64,000 nucleotides of DNA from Entoloma clypeatum (GCA_963565915.1 OY751487.1:4774001-4838000), one strand, 5' to 3'; shown: positions 44,802-57,169, counted from the first letter of the stretch. Notes: generated by a model not told the origin, from the letters alone. Translations and numbers: made by a program.

Positions 44802-46977
44802 TCAGACAGAATGCAACGCTTCCCCGTTTATGATCTGCTTGAAGATCGCCAAAGATGCAGCAGGCTGGTAGGCAGGCTAAAGCGAAAGAAAATCAAGGTT
44901 TATGTGATACCACGATGACGACGTGAGCTTACCACCATATGTCCGGCACCATAGACCCTCCTACATAGCAATTCGGAAAAAAAAAGGAATCATTATGGCG
45001 GATCAGGAGCACCTTTTAATGGGGCGACTTACGCAAAAGAGAAGTTCTTCACGTTCTTCACCGCTGCTACTGTCTTGCCGCTGACCGTGATGTTCCTAAA
45101 AGGCGTCCTTGCAAGGGTGGCCTTTCCAGACCATTGCATCGCCAAGACAGCCTGGTGATTTCCAACCCAGTTACAACTGAAAAGAGCGCTGAGCGGTATA
45201 CGGGTTGCCTGTCAAAAGGACGCACATGATATCCGCGTCTCCGGCCTAATTGTGACGCGTGAGTCCTTCTTCTCCCCATCCACAAAGAGCGATGAAAAAG
45301 GCTTACCCAAATCAATATTTTCAACCCAGAATTGGCCAAGGCTGCCAATTGCGGCAAGAACGTCCGCGACGCCTGCCAGGATCAGGTGAGGCGGAATTCA
45401 GGGCCAGCGCAGAAGGATCTTCTCACATCACCGGTCAAAGAAAACTTCTCGTTCGGCCCATCGGGACACTCCTCATACTTTGCCTTGGCTCCAATGGCCG
45501 ACATGACAGATTGGCGACGGAGGTAACCGAGGTAGTACCGTGACTCTGGGGAGACAGCGGCGGCAGAGCTTTGCCGTAGGTCATAAGGATTGCGCTTTCC
45601 AATGGCGATGCCCCCAATGGCGGACTGAATGTTCGTATGTCAGTCAGAATTGGACGGCAGTTCGAACCATCTGAAAAAAAAAACGAAAATACATACACAG
45701 ACATTGCTTGCATTGCTGCATATTTTATTTGATCCGGAGGTGGTCAAGTCCGCAACGGCAGAGCATGCTTTTTGCTGAACCTGGCACCCTTTGGGGCTAT
45801 AATACAGATCGTTCATCATCTTCAAATCGGAGGCGGAGACGAGCGGCCCGTATCCAGGGGCGCGCGCCACGAATTCGATGTACGCTTTGCTCTGAATGAG
45901 TGAGTCGATCCACCCACTATCATCACCGTCAGTGCGTACATAATCAGAGGCATGCCCAAACGACGAAACTTGTTGATGAGCAAGGCATTGAGGTTGAGCT
46001 TGACTGCTCCATGAAGGGATCCCCTGGCGATCCGAGCATTTTGTTGCCTAAAGTAGGTGGCAAACGCAGGAGCATAATGTCCTCCGTAACTCTCGGTCGC
46101 TAGGTTGAATCTAAAATGAGGTCAGAAAATATCCTTTTCGAGGCAAGCGCAAACTTACTGTCGACTTTGGTATTGCGAGAACAATTTGCTCTCAAATAAG
46201 ACTTGGAATGCCTGCCACACATAAGGAGCCGCGGCTTTCGTACTAGTTACAGGATCCCTTCCGTAGGAAAATCCTGTTCCAATGGGTTGATCGATGTAGA
46301 TCACTGCATGCACCATGAGTAAGTCATGAAATCCATCATTGGTTTCGACCAATTACACGTACTGTTGCTGACCTCATTCCAGCTAATATACCTTTCAGAA
46401 TCGCGCTCAACAATCTCCCCGAGAAGCTCACCTGTAAGGATTCTTGACCGTGGTGGCATTATCAGCGTTGACTTTACATGGTCCATTTTCTGCGGAATTC
46501 AGCCATCGAGCCTGGCAGCAGAAGAGGGGGGGGGTGAATATTCTTACCTAGGAAAAGCCCGATCATCGAAGAACAACCAGGTCCACCGTTTAGCCTACAC
46601 CTGTTAGGATTGGCGATTCACGAATACAACACGGAGAATACCATAATGTGAAGGGTGCCTTTTCTGGAGAATTCCTCGCCGCGAAGAACCAAAACCACTA
46701 ACATGGACAGGACTCATTCAGATAGGTCCTCTTCATGATCCTCAAGATCACTCACCATGTGCATGTTTCGCCCCACAGTCACATAACCCGAAACTTGGTG
46801 AACGCCAGGCGTCGTCTCGCAAATTCCGGAGTTCTCCATGTACGTGAGCGTAACATTCGACACTCTCGAGACAAAGGTCTTCGAGCCTGCAGGAACGGGC
46901 ACAGCATGGGATATGCCTGACGCTGGCAAGACCAGTGACACGGCGGACAAAAAACAGAGCAGGTTCGAGAGAAGCAT
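44802..46977 (-). CDS. Serine carboxypeptidase (peptidase family S10)
   Basis: Secreted or vacuolar exopeptidase that removes C-terminal residues at acid pH. The multi-exon model from ATG 46977 begins with a signal peptide (MLLSNLLCFLSAVSLVLPAS), then NSGICETTPGVHQVSGYV and [20 protein letters not shown] (oxyanion hole). IYIDQPIGTGFSYG follows, then catalytic Ser in ESYGGHYAPAF, NALLINNGWIDSLIQSKAYI, APGYGPLV, catalytic Asp in GDADIMCVLLTGN, and catalytic His in GAGHMVPAYQPAAS. It ends ...GEALHSV at TGA 44802-44804. The triad is complete, so it is probably active. The stop lies about 200 bp from the 3' end of element 2, which inserted just downstream without touching the gene. Exon borders in the middle are approximate. 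Confidence 0.85.
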
Positions 46978-47774
46978 GAGGGGCAGGAATCCTACAGATC
47001 CACCTCGTCCCTTGGAACCTTTTTATATAGATCGGGTATTGACATCAGTCTAGAAAACTATCCGGGGTTGTGCCCTTGAAGAACGATGACCGGTCGAAGA
47101 AGAGGGTCAGGTCCGTGTGTTTTTTTTTTTCGACGTGAGAGCGGCAAGAAAGAAAGACAACACCATATGAATCTGACATGCACTCCATAGAAGTCGAAGC
47201 CGTACTGAGTCGAGAGTCGGTCTTCAAGCTTCCTTGCGTCCTCGGACGTCGAGTCGACTGGTTCCGAATGATGCTAGGAGCGAGAACGCGCACAAAGCCA
47301 CATAGATTACCCGTACGCAATCATGCAGTGGGCAGCCATTTGAACTTTCAAGAAAAGCACCAGCGAAGTGGCAATGAGTCGTCCATATATACAACGACAT
47401 ACACTTGAAGAGCAATTTGGCGACTGGAACCATGATTGTACCGCAGCACCAAACTTCATAGTAGTTCCGAAGGCCGGGGTCCAATGTGAAACGAAGCGCA
47501 AGAGTAGCGAGGGCCATTTGCGTGGAATTCGATGACAAATGACATGAGTACCGGATGAGGATCGTTATGTGGGATTGTTCAGTTGTAAGTTCAAGTTCGC
47601 TGTTTGGCCATCAAATACGTGTGCGACTCGGCGGGTTGTCAGTTGACATGGTGGCTAGTTTGCGTGGACTGCTGTCCTGGTAGCAGTGAGTGTCGTCATC
47701 CATTGACAACCTTATACTCGACTTTCGCGGACCTCCACGTGTTAACTTGCGAAAAAATGTGTCCATCCTACTAC
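46978..47774. other. Intergenic, carboxypeptidase promoter region
   Basis: About 0.8 kb. A minus frame ending at 47224 contains MALATLALRFTLDPGLRNYYE, which has some coding look, but I could not place it in a family or extend it. Confidence 0.45.
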
Positions 47775-48707
47775 CTAATCATCATCCTTCCTGCACATCT
47801 CCGCGATCCTGTCAATCTCCTTGACGAGTGTGCCATCATACAAGTTGTACCACTTTGAGGCATTGGTAAAGGTGACCCACATGTTCTGGCTATCCCTGTG
47901 TGGGCGACTGAAACACACCTCTGTGCCAAGGATGGCCACGCCAAGCACGTTTGTGGCCCATCATACACCCTCGTCGCCCAGCAAAACCATGTAATCATGC
48001 AGTTGCTTTTGGATTTCCTGTTTCGCATTCCGCGATGCAGGTTCTCTCTTTTGGAGGGAGCCGATCTCGAGTATCAGGTGGATCTTGTCATGGTTCTCCA
48101 CAATGAAATCAGGAGAGCGCTTTGGGTGCTGTTTCGAGACATATTGTCCTGCGACGAGTGGTTATGAGAGAGGAGTGCGCATGTTTTAAGACAAAGCACC
48201 TGTGGAATCAATACTTATGTTGCCAACATCTACCAGGCCATCTTCAAGCCCCTCCATTTCGATCTCTACCTCAAATTTCCGACATGATCGGGCGGATGAG
48301 CCCTTGTGGCTTCACCATCGCACCCGGGAACTTGAGGTTTAAATATTTGTCCATCGGCCCATACTGTGAATACTGAAGCCTAGGGAGGTCGGTATGCCAG
48401 CTTGTAAAGCGATTCCGAAGTTTTTGAGGGATGTTGTCGTCATTTGGATCAAAATCAACCATCTATAGGCAAAAATATGAATATTAGAAAACGCGGAAGA
48501 GAAAAGAATAACGAAAAAAAATAACATACTGTTGGAAGTCAAAAATTTATCGATGACATAGGTGCGTCGGACCAATGTTCCTCTTGGAAACATTGTGAAC
48601 AAATGGTGATCTAATATAGTATTTTCTAAGTTGGTAAATGATGTGAACATTGATTGGAAACATGTTATATAAGCACAAGCTAAGCCATCAATGTTTTCAC
48701 GAGACAA
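47775..48707 (-). pseudogene. Decayed gene, possible PD-(D/E)XK nuclease-like protein
   Basis: Exons on minus read AYITCFQSMFTSFTNLEN and FPRGTLVRRTYVIDKF, then (intron) MVDFDPNDDNIPQKLRNRF and GPMDKYLNLKFPGAMVKPQG. VEIEMEGLEDGLVDVGNIS is followed by a phase-1 intron, then SPDFIVENHDKIHLILEIGS and QIQKQL-type NAKQEIQKQLHDYMVLLGDEG. An in-frame TGA at 47961-47963 follows, before WATNVLGVAILGTEVCFSRP and a natural-looking end ...EMCRKDDD at 47775. PDFI...LILEIGS resembles the PD...(D/E)xK core with Gly in place of Lys. That reading is tentative. One more frame break occurs near 48278. Element 3 begins 72 bp upstream on the minus strand and may have split off its 5' end. Confidence 0.45.
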
Positions 48708-48778
48708 ATCTTATGGAAATATTGAATAAGGTCATAATTTTTCATACAATATTCTCATGGAACACATAGGGATAACAT

Positions 48779-49087
48779 TGTTGAAGTTCCACCTGGGTGC
48801 TAGCCACAGGTGTACTGAGCAACATAGCTACAGTGGAAGTACTCTACGATACCGCTATGGTCACTTACATGGTTTGGAGGGGTAAGGCTGGTGAGAGCGG
48901 TTGAGGCTGGTAAGAGCGATGGAGCTGGTTAAGAGTCAAGAGACAACTTGTTGATATTGACAGTTTCCTGGTCTTATATACCGTACTACTGTTTGTACCA
49001 ACCAAACAAGTATGTAATGAAGATATGTAAAGGTCACGTGATGTAATCTAATCTAATCTAATCTACGTGATGGGAAAAGTTTCAACA
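48779..49087 (-). repeat. 3' LTR of element 3
   Basis: 309 bp, TG...CA on minus (TGTTGAAAC to CTTCAACA). Holds four TAATC units between two ACGTGA sequences near one end (about 49035-49075). Confidence 0.92.
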
Positions 49088-49163
49088 CCCCCCCATATTT
49101 AGTACATACTTCTAAATACATCTTTACTTTTTCCCACATATATATATAGGTACTCTGTTTCGC

Positions 49164-52100
49164 CTAGTTTTTTATCAATCCGAAGTACGGGATAAACTTG
49201 GAAAAGAGGATTTTTCCCAGATTCTTAGTTAAAAGGTCTGCAGGGTTGTTCACTCCTTCAATGAATTCGACCGTAATTATCCCTTCGGAGACTTTTTCTC
49301 TGACGAAGTGGAATCACACGTCAATGTGCTTGGATCGCTTCTCAGTTACAGGGTTGGATGCGATAAAGACGGAGCCGTTGTTATCTCCGTAGATCGGTAC
49401 TGATCCGATCTGCATTCCAAGTTCGGCAAGCATGCTTCTCAGCCATGTTGCTGCGCGACTGCAGTCTGATAACGCCATATACTCTGCTTCTGTGGAAGAG
49501 AGGGCGATGGTCTTTTGCGCCGATGATACCCATGTCACTGCTCCAGACGCCAGTGATATGAAGAAGCCAGTGGTGGACCTCCTTGTGTTTTCATCTGACG
49601 CCCAGTCGGAGTCTGTGAATGCATAGATTCCTTTCCCTGAGTCGCCATCATACATGATTGCATAATTTTTTGTCGCCTTCAGATACCTGCAAATATCCCT
49701 AGCCACTTCTAAATGGCGTTTGGTGGGATTTGTGGAAAACTGCGACATTTTAATCACGGCAAAACAGATGTCTGGCCTTGTTCCAATCATCAGATATAGA
49801 AGTGATCCGTTGACGGATTGGTACTTTGATCGAAGTTCTGCATTGGGTTCATCTTCGGACATCATGGGTTTGTAGCCCGTAGGAAGTGGGGTATGGGTGG
49901 CATTAGATTCGCTCATCCCCATTCGTTCGAGTATTTTCTCAAGGTAAGGTACTTGATCGATGAAGATACGTTTCCCGCGTTGCCTTATTTGGATAGAGAG
50001 AAATTCTTTCGGTTCCCCATCAGGCACAAGGTGCCCTAGGTCCCTACATTCCCATGTGGTCATGAAGGCCTTCTTTTTCTCTAGTGTATATTCCCGGTTT
50101 GTGCCGAGAAAAGCAGAGTCGTCGACATAGATGACGGCGATTACAATTTCCCCGCTGGTACTTTTGTGAATGAACACTCCTGCATCGGAGTGAAGCCGGA
50201 CAAAGCCGAGCTTTTTCATGGAGGAATCAAGTTCCCTCCACCAGGCTAATGCGGCCTGCTTAAGTCCATATAGAGCTTTGAATAGTTGGTACACGAGGTG
50301 TTCTTTCCCTTTTACTATGTAGCCCTCAGGCTGTCGCATGTAAATGACTTCACGGAGCGTTCCATAGAGGAAGGCTGATGAGATGTCCAAAAGTGTCATG
50401 AACCACCCTTCAAGGGCTGTCAATGCCAGTAAGTATTAGTCGGACGGTTTCATATCTTACGACTGGTGAGAAGATCTGATCAAAGTCGATCCCTTCTACC
50501 TGTGAAAAGCCTTTTGCGACGAGACGTGCTTTCAGGCGGCCGTCGGACTTTTCGTTGTAAACCCATTTGTTCCTTAGAGCTTTCCTTCCTGCAGGCAGGG
50601 GTACTAGCTCTGTGATCACTCCGCGGCGTTTGAGCATATCTAGCTCTTTACGTTCAGCCGCATACCAGTCTTCTTTATTTGGAAGAGGGTATATGTCTTT
50701 ATGGGACATGTCGACAATGCCAACTTGGACTGATATCGCCTCCATCAGGAGGTCATTCATCCATGCCGTTTGACCGCCCAATCTCCGTCTTCGATCTAAT
50801 TTTTCAAGATCAGACGCTGGAGTGTCTTCCCCATAGATGCTTCCTGGCATCTTCCGAACTCGTCGTTCCCTGATCGGTCGATCTGGTACTTACTCGGGTT
50901 CCGGAGTGGGTACTCGCGGTTCGTCATCAGGCTCACTGGCAGGCAATTCGTTGTCTGATTCAGGTTGATCCTGTTCAATGGGAAGTGGGTCATGAGGTGT
51001 TTCGTTGTGACTGTCGTCGTCATTGCTGCCGGGAATGAGATCCTCAAACTCATCAGCCGGCTCTGGGTTTTCCATTTCTGGGTGGTTTTCTGGCAACGGG
51101 TCGATATGGCATCTAGGGTACTTGCTTTCATCAAAGATAGCTTTCCCTCCCATGAAAATCGTGTTGGTCTCAGGATCCATGAAGCAGTATCCTTTGACCC
51201 CTGGTTTCGATCCGAGATAAATCATCAATCGGGATCTTGATTCCAGGGAGTTCCTGCGTTTCTCCTTTGGGATATATACATATGCCTGACATCCAAATAC
51301 TCTGATGCTGGACATGTCGGGGATCTCATTGGTCACCCTGAAGTAAGGGGTTTTCCATTCAAGACGCTGCATGGGGGTTCTGTTGTAGAGAAATGCTGCA
51401 TGTTCCAAACAGAATTCCGACCACATGGGCGGTAAGCATGCATCAAAGCGCAATGCCTGAGATTTTTCCCATAGTGTTCGATTGATCCTTTCTGCTCTAC
51501 CATTCTGCTGGTGCTGATATGGGAGCGTGACGTCGATCAGAATTCCATGATCGGCAAGTACATCTTTGTATTCGTCAAATTCTCCACCTCCATCAACTCG
51601 CCACTTCTTAGGAGTAGCGGCAAATTGGTTCTGGATCATCGCAAGAAATTGTCTCAGTGCCGTAATGGCACCAGACTTTTTCCTAAGCAAGACGACCCAG
51701 ACATGAGATGAAAAATCGTCCAAAAACGTGAGGAAGTATTTGTACTTGTGGTATGATGCCGTGGATATCTGTTTCAGGTCTGAATGAATCAGATCGAAGG
51801 GTTTGACAGCCCTCGTCATTGAATTGGGGTATGACTGATTCGGCATTTTCCCTTTGAGACACCCTGTGCAGCTTTCCTGTGATTTCTCACGTACTAATGT
51901 TTTGGGTACTCCTTTGGTACTGGTGGGAATCTTATTGAGCGCCTGGTCATTTGGGTGGCCAAGGCGTTTGTGCCAGGTTTCGACAGTAATTTCGCTAGAG
52001 ATCGCGTGGATTTGGTCATAGCGTATTTCAGTGTCTAACCAATAAATGGTTTGTCCGAGAATGTGAGGCGAGAACTGTATTTTGTTCTGTCCTCTGGAGA

Positions 52101-53895
52101 TGTTGATTTCTCCACGCATTCCATCTACTTTGTAACTGTGATTGAGGAAGACGCCTAGGGACAATAGGCGTGTGTCCATGTCCGGAATGTAGAATACAGG
52201 TCGGAGAAGGTGGGTTTTTATTTCCCCATTTAGGGTATGCCATACTGGAACGGCCCCAACTCCAAGAATTTCCAGTTTCTTTCCCTTTGCAGCTGTTTGG
52301 ACAAATCGCTTAGCCTTGAGAGGCCTGTAATACGCGAAGTCTTTAAACTCATGGGTAAAGTGTAATGATGCGCCGGAATCTAAGATCCACTGAGCGTGTT
52401 CTCTCTCTTTGCAGTGTGTGCAGGACACGAAATGTTTGATATATTTTTTGTACAGATCATCACTAAAGAGATCTATACTATCTGCATCGGTACTAGCTAA
52501 TATATATTCAGACGTCTGTGCGTGATTATTAGCGTTTCCCATTTGGTCAAGTTTGAGAGAAGAATGTGACGAACCGTCAAGTTCGATCAGCCCATCTTCG
52601 AATTGTTCCGGCCCCATCCGCTTGCTTTGATGGTCTATGTCCATCATCTTCAGCGATGCTTCTATCGACGGGGCTACGCGACGCTGTTTAGCCGGCCTTT
52701 CGTCAATGTCAGGAATGATGGTATCTAGGATACGAAGGTTCGATCCAGAGGGACGAGCACCAATGTTCCGTGCGAGTTTGCGGATATGATCGTTCTTTTT
52801 CCACACGGACGGTTTTCCAGAAGGAAGCCCGGTGTACTGTGACGGAGGGGGGTTCATGCGTTGCAGGAGCGACTGCATTTTTCCGGAATCGGGCTGTGCG
52901 GTACTTGTCATTTTCCCGCGGCCAGTGATGGTGGTGAAGGATGGTGCCGGAAGAGGAGGGAAGTGGATGGCGGGAGCAACAAACTCAACCGTTTCTTCCA
53001 CATGGTCGGACGTGTTGTCCGCAGTGTTGGCGTTTTTCTTTTGATTGCGCCAGCGTCCCTTTCCCTTCTTCTTCTCAGAAGCGGTACTTGGATCGGCCGA
53101 GTTAGGCTGCTCGTCAGCATCGTTCTGCAAGGTACTCGGCTTTTGCTGCCTTTCCCATTTGGGGTCCTGCCCCTTTCGCTTTGTCCCGGAAATTTTCCGG
53201 GCCTGCTCATTGGACGCACAAGTAGACCCAACCGAATACTTGCGCCTGTACTCCGAGATGATGCTTTCGGCGACGGCTTTGTAGGTGAAATCGTCGGTGT
53301 TGTAGACCTGGAAAAGGGCGGTGGAGAGTGACGACCAGGCGTCGGGAATCGCATTGGCCAGGATCATTGCCTGCATCAGATCGGGGACGACAAATTTCGA
53401 ATCGGCGAGCCGAGCGAAAAGAGACCCCAGGCGTTCGATTTCAGGCATGGGGTCGCGTCCAGACAGTTTGAAGGTGGCGGCGGTCTTGAAGTCGCCGAAT
53501 ATGACAGCCGGGGATACCTTGGAGTAATTATCTTTCAGCGATTTCCACGCGTCAAGTGCCGAGGTGCTGTCCTTGATGTGGCGTCTGATCGCCTCAGAGA
53601 CCTTCAGGCGTATCGCCCCGAGAGCTACGTCGTCGTCCCTGATCCAGGCTTTTTCTTCCTTACGGAAGCCGGGCTGGTCAATCGTGGTAGTCAGCACAGG
53701 GGGAGCAGCAGCAGTGGCCCCAGGGGTGGAGACCGTGGTGGTGAAGTCAGCGATCACGGGACGAGTGATGTCGCCAGAGATGATGCGCCAGACTCCTTGA
53801 TGGAGGAGGTAAGACTTCATCTTCTCGGCCCAGCTCTGGTAGTCGATACCGTCGAAGGGGGTGATGATGTCAAGAGCAGATCGAGAGGTAGACAT
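49164..53895 (-). pseudogene. Gag-Pol of element 3, three lesions
   Basis: From ATG 53895 (MSTSRSALDIITPFDGIDYQ). Gag core, a Lys-rich KKKGKGRWRNQKK stretch instead of a CCHC knuckle, protease WILDSGASLHFT, integrase WHKRLGHP, HSDLKQ, FLDDFSSHVW, DGGGEFDEY and QQNGRAERINR. RT has LYGLKQAALAWW and YVDDSAF; RNase H has FTDSDWASDENTRRST and ALSSTEAEYM. Lesions: in-frame TAA at 50890-50892 in the IN-RT linker, a one-base insertion near 50428 between ...TVRLILT and ALTALEGWF, and TGA at 49314-49316 in KHIDV-stop-FHFVREKV (Arg expected). The true end ...PYFGLIKN is at TAG 49164-49166. No functional polymerase can come from this copy without recoding. Confidence 0.9.
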
Positions 53896-54242
53896 TTTAG
53901 ATGAATCTAAGAAAGGGTTCCCAATCAGTGATGTGTTATGAATATGATTCAAGAAAACAATTAAATGATTCCTTATGACATATTCCCTTTAGGAATAGCG
54001 GTCACAGGAAAGCCCTTTATATGTCAGAAACGTACAAGGTGCGATCAACGTTTCCACATGGAGTGTACTAGGTCAATCCCCTTAGGGACGCCTCATGACA
54101 GGTACTTGTCGTAATGACGTTCCCAGGTTCATGTGTGAAGAAGGAAGACTCAGAACCTAGATCTTTCAATCGGTTCTTTGCCAACCAGGGTAGAGTGGGC
54201 AGGTACTCGCTGTTGCCAGCGTTTCCCAAGTCCCTCTGCTAT

Positions 54243-54257
54243 CCGGGGCCCATAACC
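54243..54257 (-). other. Primer-binding site of element 3
   Basis: GGTTATGGGCCCCGG on the element strand, directly beside the 5' LTR, the same 15 bases as in elements 1 and 2 even though the LTRs are unrelated. This supports a shared half-tRNA-iMet primer. Confidence 0.75.
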
Positions 54258-54566
54258 TGTTGAAGTTCCACCTGGGTGCTAGCCACAGGTGTACTGAGCA
54301 ACATAGCTACAGTGGAAGTACTCTACGATACCGCTATGGTCACTTACATGGTTTGGAGGGGTAAGGCTGGTGAGAGCGGTTGAGGCTGGTAAGAGCGATG
54401 GAGCTGGTTAAGAGTCAAGAGACAACTTGTTGATATTGACAGTTTCCTGGTCTTATATACCGTACTACTGTTTGTACCAACCAAACAAGTATGTAATGAA
54501 GATATGTAAAGGTCACGTGATGTAATCTAATCTAATCTAATCTACGTGATGGGAAAAGTTTCAACA
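54258..54566 (-). repeat. 5' LTR of element 3
   Basis: 309 bp, by eye identical to 48779-49087. A TATATAAG on minus (54452-54459) is the likely TATA box. Confidence 0.92.
54452..54459 (-). promoter_or_regulatory. TATA box of element 3 LTR
   Basis: TATATAAG on the element strand, in the middle of the LTR. Confidence 0.55.
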
Positions 54567-54571
54567 AACAT

Positions 54572-55398
54572 TCTGCACAAGATCTGTTTGTTTATTCTTT
54601 TTTTGTTCAAGGTTTGATTGCATGTGTGCTCGATGAATACACAGTGATCAAATTCATTATGTTTTCTCCATGTTCTCGCAACGTACACAAAGGTTTCATA
54701 GACAAAGAACAGTAAATATAAAATCGCACTGAGCCCAGTATGGAATTGGTGATCACATGCAAGTTATATAATCAATGTTCCACTCGTGTTTGCCGCGAAA
54801 ACATTCCAAGAATAGTAGCTGAACAAATTTAGAATGGAATTCCTATGTGGCTGACGATTATCTCCCTTTGTGGCTGATTTGAACACGGAGGCACCAATTA
54901 GAGTACATTGACATGGGATATTTATTATATGATCACTATGTTCCCAAGAAGGACACGCAAAATACATAGACTAAACACATTGAGTATTGACCCATCATGT
55001 GCGATCATGTATTCCGAAGTGTACATGGGAACCACACTCAAAATGTTCCTGATCATGTACTTGACCAGCAAATCGTGAAAACAGTCAAAATTTGCATGGC
55101 TCGAATTGTTCTTGATGATCGAGTTGAACAAAGAGGGTGTACATTGGGCAAGGAACATTGTAAATGTGGCTAGAATATTCAGAACAGGGATATCACATTA
55201 ATGTAATGAATATCCTCCTGATTCAGACAAGTGCATTCAAGTAAGTTATGACGCCAGAACGGGGAAACGATCATGTACTTACGGGAGAAGAGAGTTCCCT
55301 CACTATACCACACACATTGAAAAAGTAATGCATCCCGAATCTAGGCGAGGCGAGCCAACAGAACAGCTCAGAAGGACAGCATCCACGAGCTCAAGACG
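54572..55398. other. Unassigned sequence right of element 3
   Basis: AT-rich and without a clear gene. It may include the 5' part of the decayed gene at 47775-48707, split by the insertion, but I could not connect the frames. Confidence 0.4.
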
Positions 55399-56870
55399 CT
55401 AAGGACCCAAGCGATCACCCAGCGCCACGCGCACGCGATGCCAGAGAAACCACGAATGCATGGCGGTTTCGGGGGACATGTATTTGAGTGAAGGGGTTGT
55501 TGGAGCCGATGCAGTAGCAAGGGTGGCAGATGAAGTCGAGAAAGTTAGATCCGCAGGGAATCCGGAAGGTTCACAGAAAAGTAGCAGTTGGTGTCGATGG
55601 ATCCCAGAAGGGTTGGCCATTGCAGAGCTACATAGCATTGAATCTGTTTGTATAGGGCGAGGATCAGAACTTGAACAAACCTCATGATGGCGTCGTCTCG
55701 CTTCATACGACGCGGCAAAGCAGTCGTCCACATCCAAAACAGCCCGTTCCATCGTAGCTTTTTCGACTGCGGCACAGGCAATTTCCAAGCTATTGGTGAC
55801 GATCAGCTGTACAACAGGTTCTGATGCGACCTATTGAGTTGACGAGGTTAGGATACAGGCTGCGAGTACTATCAGGAGAGTGGACATCAACTTCACCGAA
55901 ACCCTGATCTGCTAGAGACGGGCGGAGATGTGTTGCAAGATTGCTTTTCAGCGGTTCTTTGCGAGTCACTAATGCGAGGCTCCACGCGACTTTCTTCGCC
56001 ACTAGATGACCAGCATTCCTCAGTTTCTCCTTGTTTGGTTTGTTCAAAAGTCAATTCAGTTCCAATTGGATCTGGCTGTATGGAGGTGAAGACAGTGAAG
56101 CTGTTGCCGGTGTTTCCGGGGGCGTCGACATTGGCAAGAACACGTTGCATATTTGGTGTTAAAATCTGGGAGGGCATCGGGGATATGTGGTATGAGCAAC
56201 ACGGCGCATATAGGCTGCCACTCTGGAAGTCTAGATTCAAATTGGCTGAGAGCCTGCAGCCCAAGCTTGGACAGATTTGTTTCAGGAGGGCAGTTTAGGG
56301 CGTTGAGGATGTATCGGATGGCGATACTGACTGGGATGTAATCAACGAGCTGATTCTGTACCAGCGAACCAAAGAGGTAGCCAGTCATGGCAAGCTCACG
56401 CTCGGGATAGTAGGATTGGAAAATTTTGTATTCGCCGAAAAGGAAGTGGAGCATGCTTTGTCAATTGAAATGTTTTCATCGTACATGTTTTTGAATATGC
56501 CATCCAGCTCCGATTCGATTTCGAGAGGGTAGCTGATCACGGTAAACCCAGGTTCGATATCTGAGCTGGGGGTAAGACTCGTAAGCCGCGGATGAATCTG
56601 GAGGCAAGCGTTGCGGACTTCAAGGCAAAATTCAACGTCCCCCTCATGCATTGAAGAGGACCTAGAGCAAAGAAATGGGATGAAAACACGTCACATCTAG
56701 GAGAAGCAATAAACTTACTTGTTTTGTAGGACCCGAAGAATGACAGCCAAGGGCCATAGTGCGACGTTCGGCGGCGGGGTCAGACGTCCTAGACACCTTT
56801 TCGCTCTCCACTTTTTTGTTCTAGGAAGACAACGACCAAGTGGAGGAATTCACTGCCATGGGCTGCCACA
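55399..56870 (-). pseudogene. NOT1 (CCR4-NOT scaffold) fragment, copy A
   Basis: On minus: MHEGDVEFCLEVRNACLQIH, ENISIDK, then FGEYKIFQSYYPERELAMTG and DYIPVSIAIRYILNALNCPP. LSKLGLQALSQFESRLPEW, VLANVDAPGNTGNSFTVFTS, LRNAGHLVAKKVAWSLALVT, SNLATHLRPSLADQGFGE and DDCFAASYEARRRHHEV follow. These are the CAF1-binding MIF4G region and the DUF3819 (CNOT9-binding) region of NOT1. Frame breaks occur throughout. Two internal deletions relative to copy C are clear: after ENISIDK, and from ...DPIGTEL straight to ...NKEKLRNAGH. The intron at about 56659-56716 is still present, so the copy arose at DNA level. It is inverted relative to copies B and C. Confidence 0.75.
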
Positions 56871-57169
56871 CCGTCCGCCAACCATTTGTCAAGGTTGAGA
56901 TATTATCTGCGGGAGGCAAGAGCAGCGACGTTGAGGGAAAAAACAAACGGGCGTTTCAAGGAGTGGTGAAGCAAACGGCATCTCCCTATCTGGTTTTAAT
57001 GTCGCCGAGCTGTTGGCCGCCAGGACCCTGTGGCGGGGGAAGTTGCGAAAAACGATGGAAATCGGGACCTATGAATGGTTATATACCTCGCGCGATTGGT
57101 TGAAAGGAAATGAAGGTTCACTGAGGGCCGCAAAAGCTTTCAAGGAATTTTCCAATGATCACCTTCGAT

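Larger units (their letters stand above)
48779..54566 (-). mobile_element. Element 3: Ty1/copia LTR retrotransposon with a damaged pol
   Basis: 5788 bp in minus orientation, target duplication AACAT (48774-48778 and 54567-54571). Two 309-bp LTRs look identical. Same primer-binding site as elements 1 and 2. Polypurine tract ATGGGGGGG borders the 3' LTR on the left. Gag-pol is broken by two stops and one frameshift. LTR sequence is unlike elements 1 and 2, so it is a separate family. Confidence 0.93.

Noticed and set aside
47224..47517. Minus frame MALATLALRFTLDPGLRN...
   Set aside because: Some coding look, but no family, no matching exons and it overlaps the carboxypeptidase upstream region.
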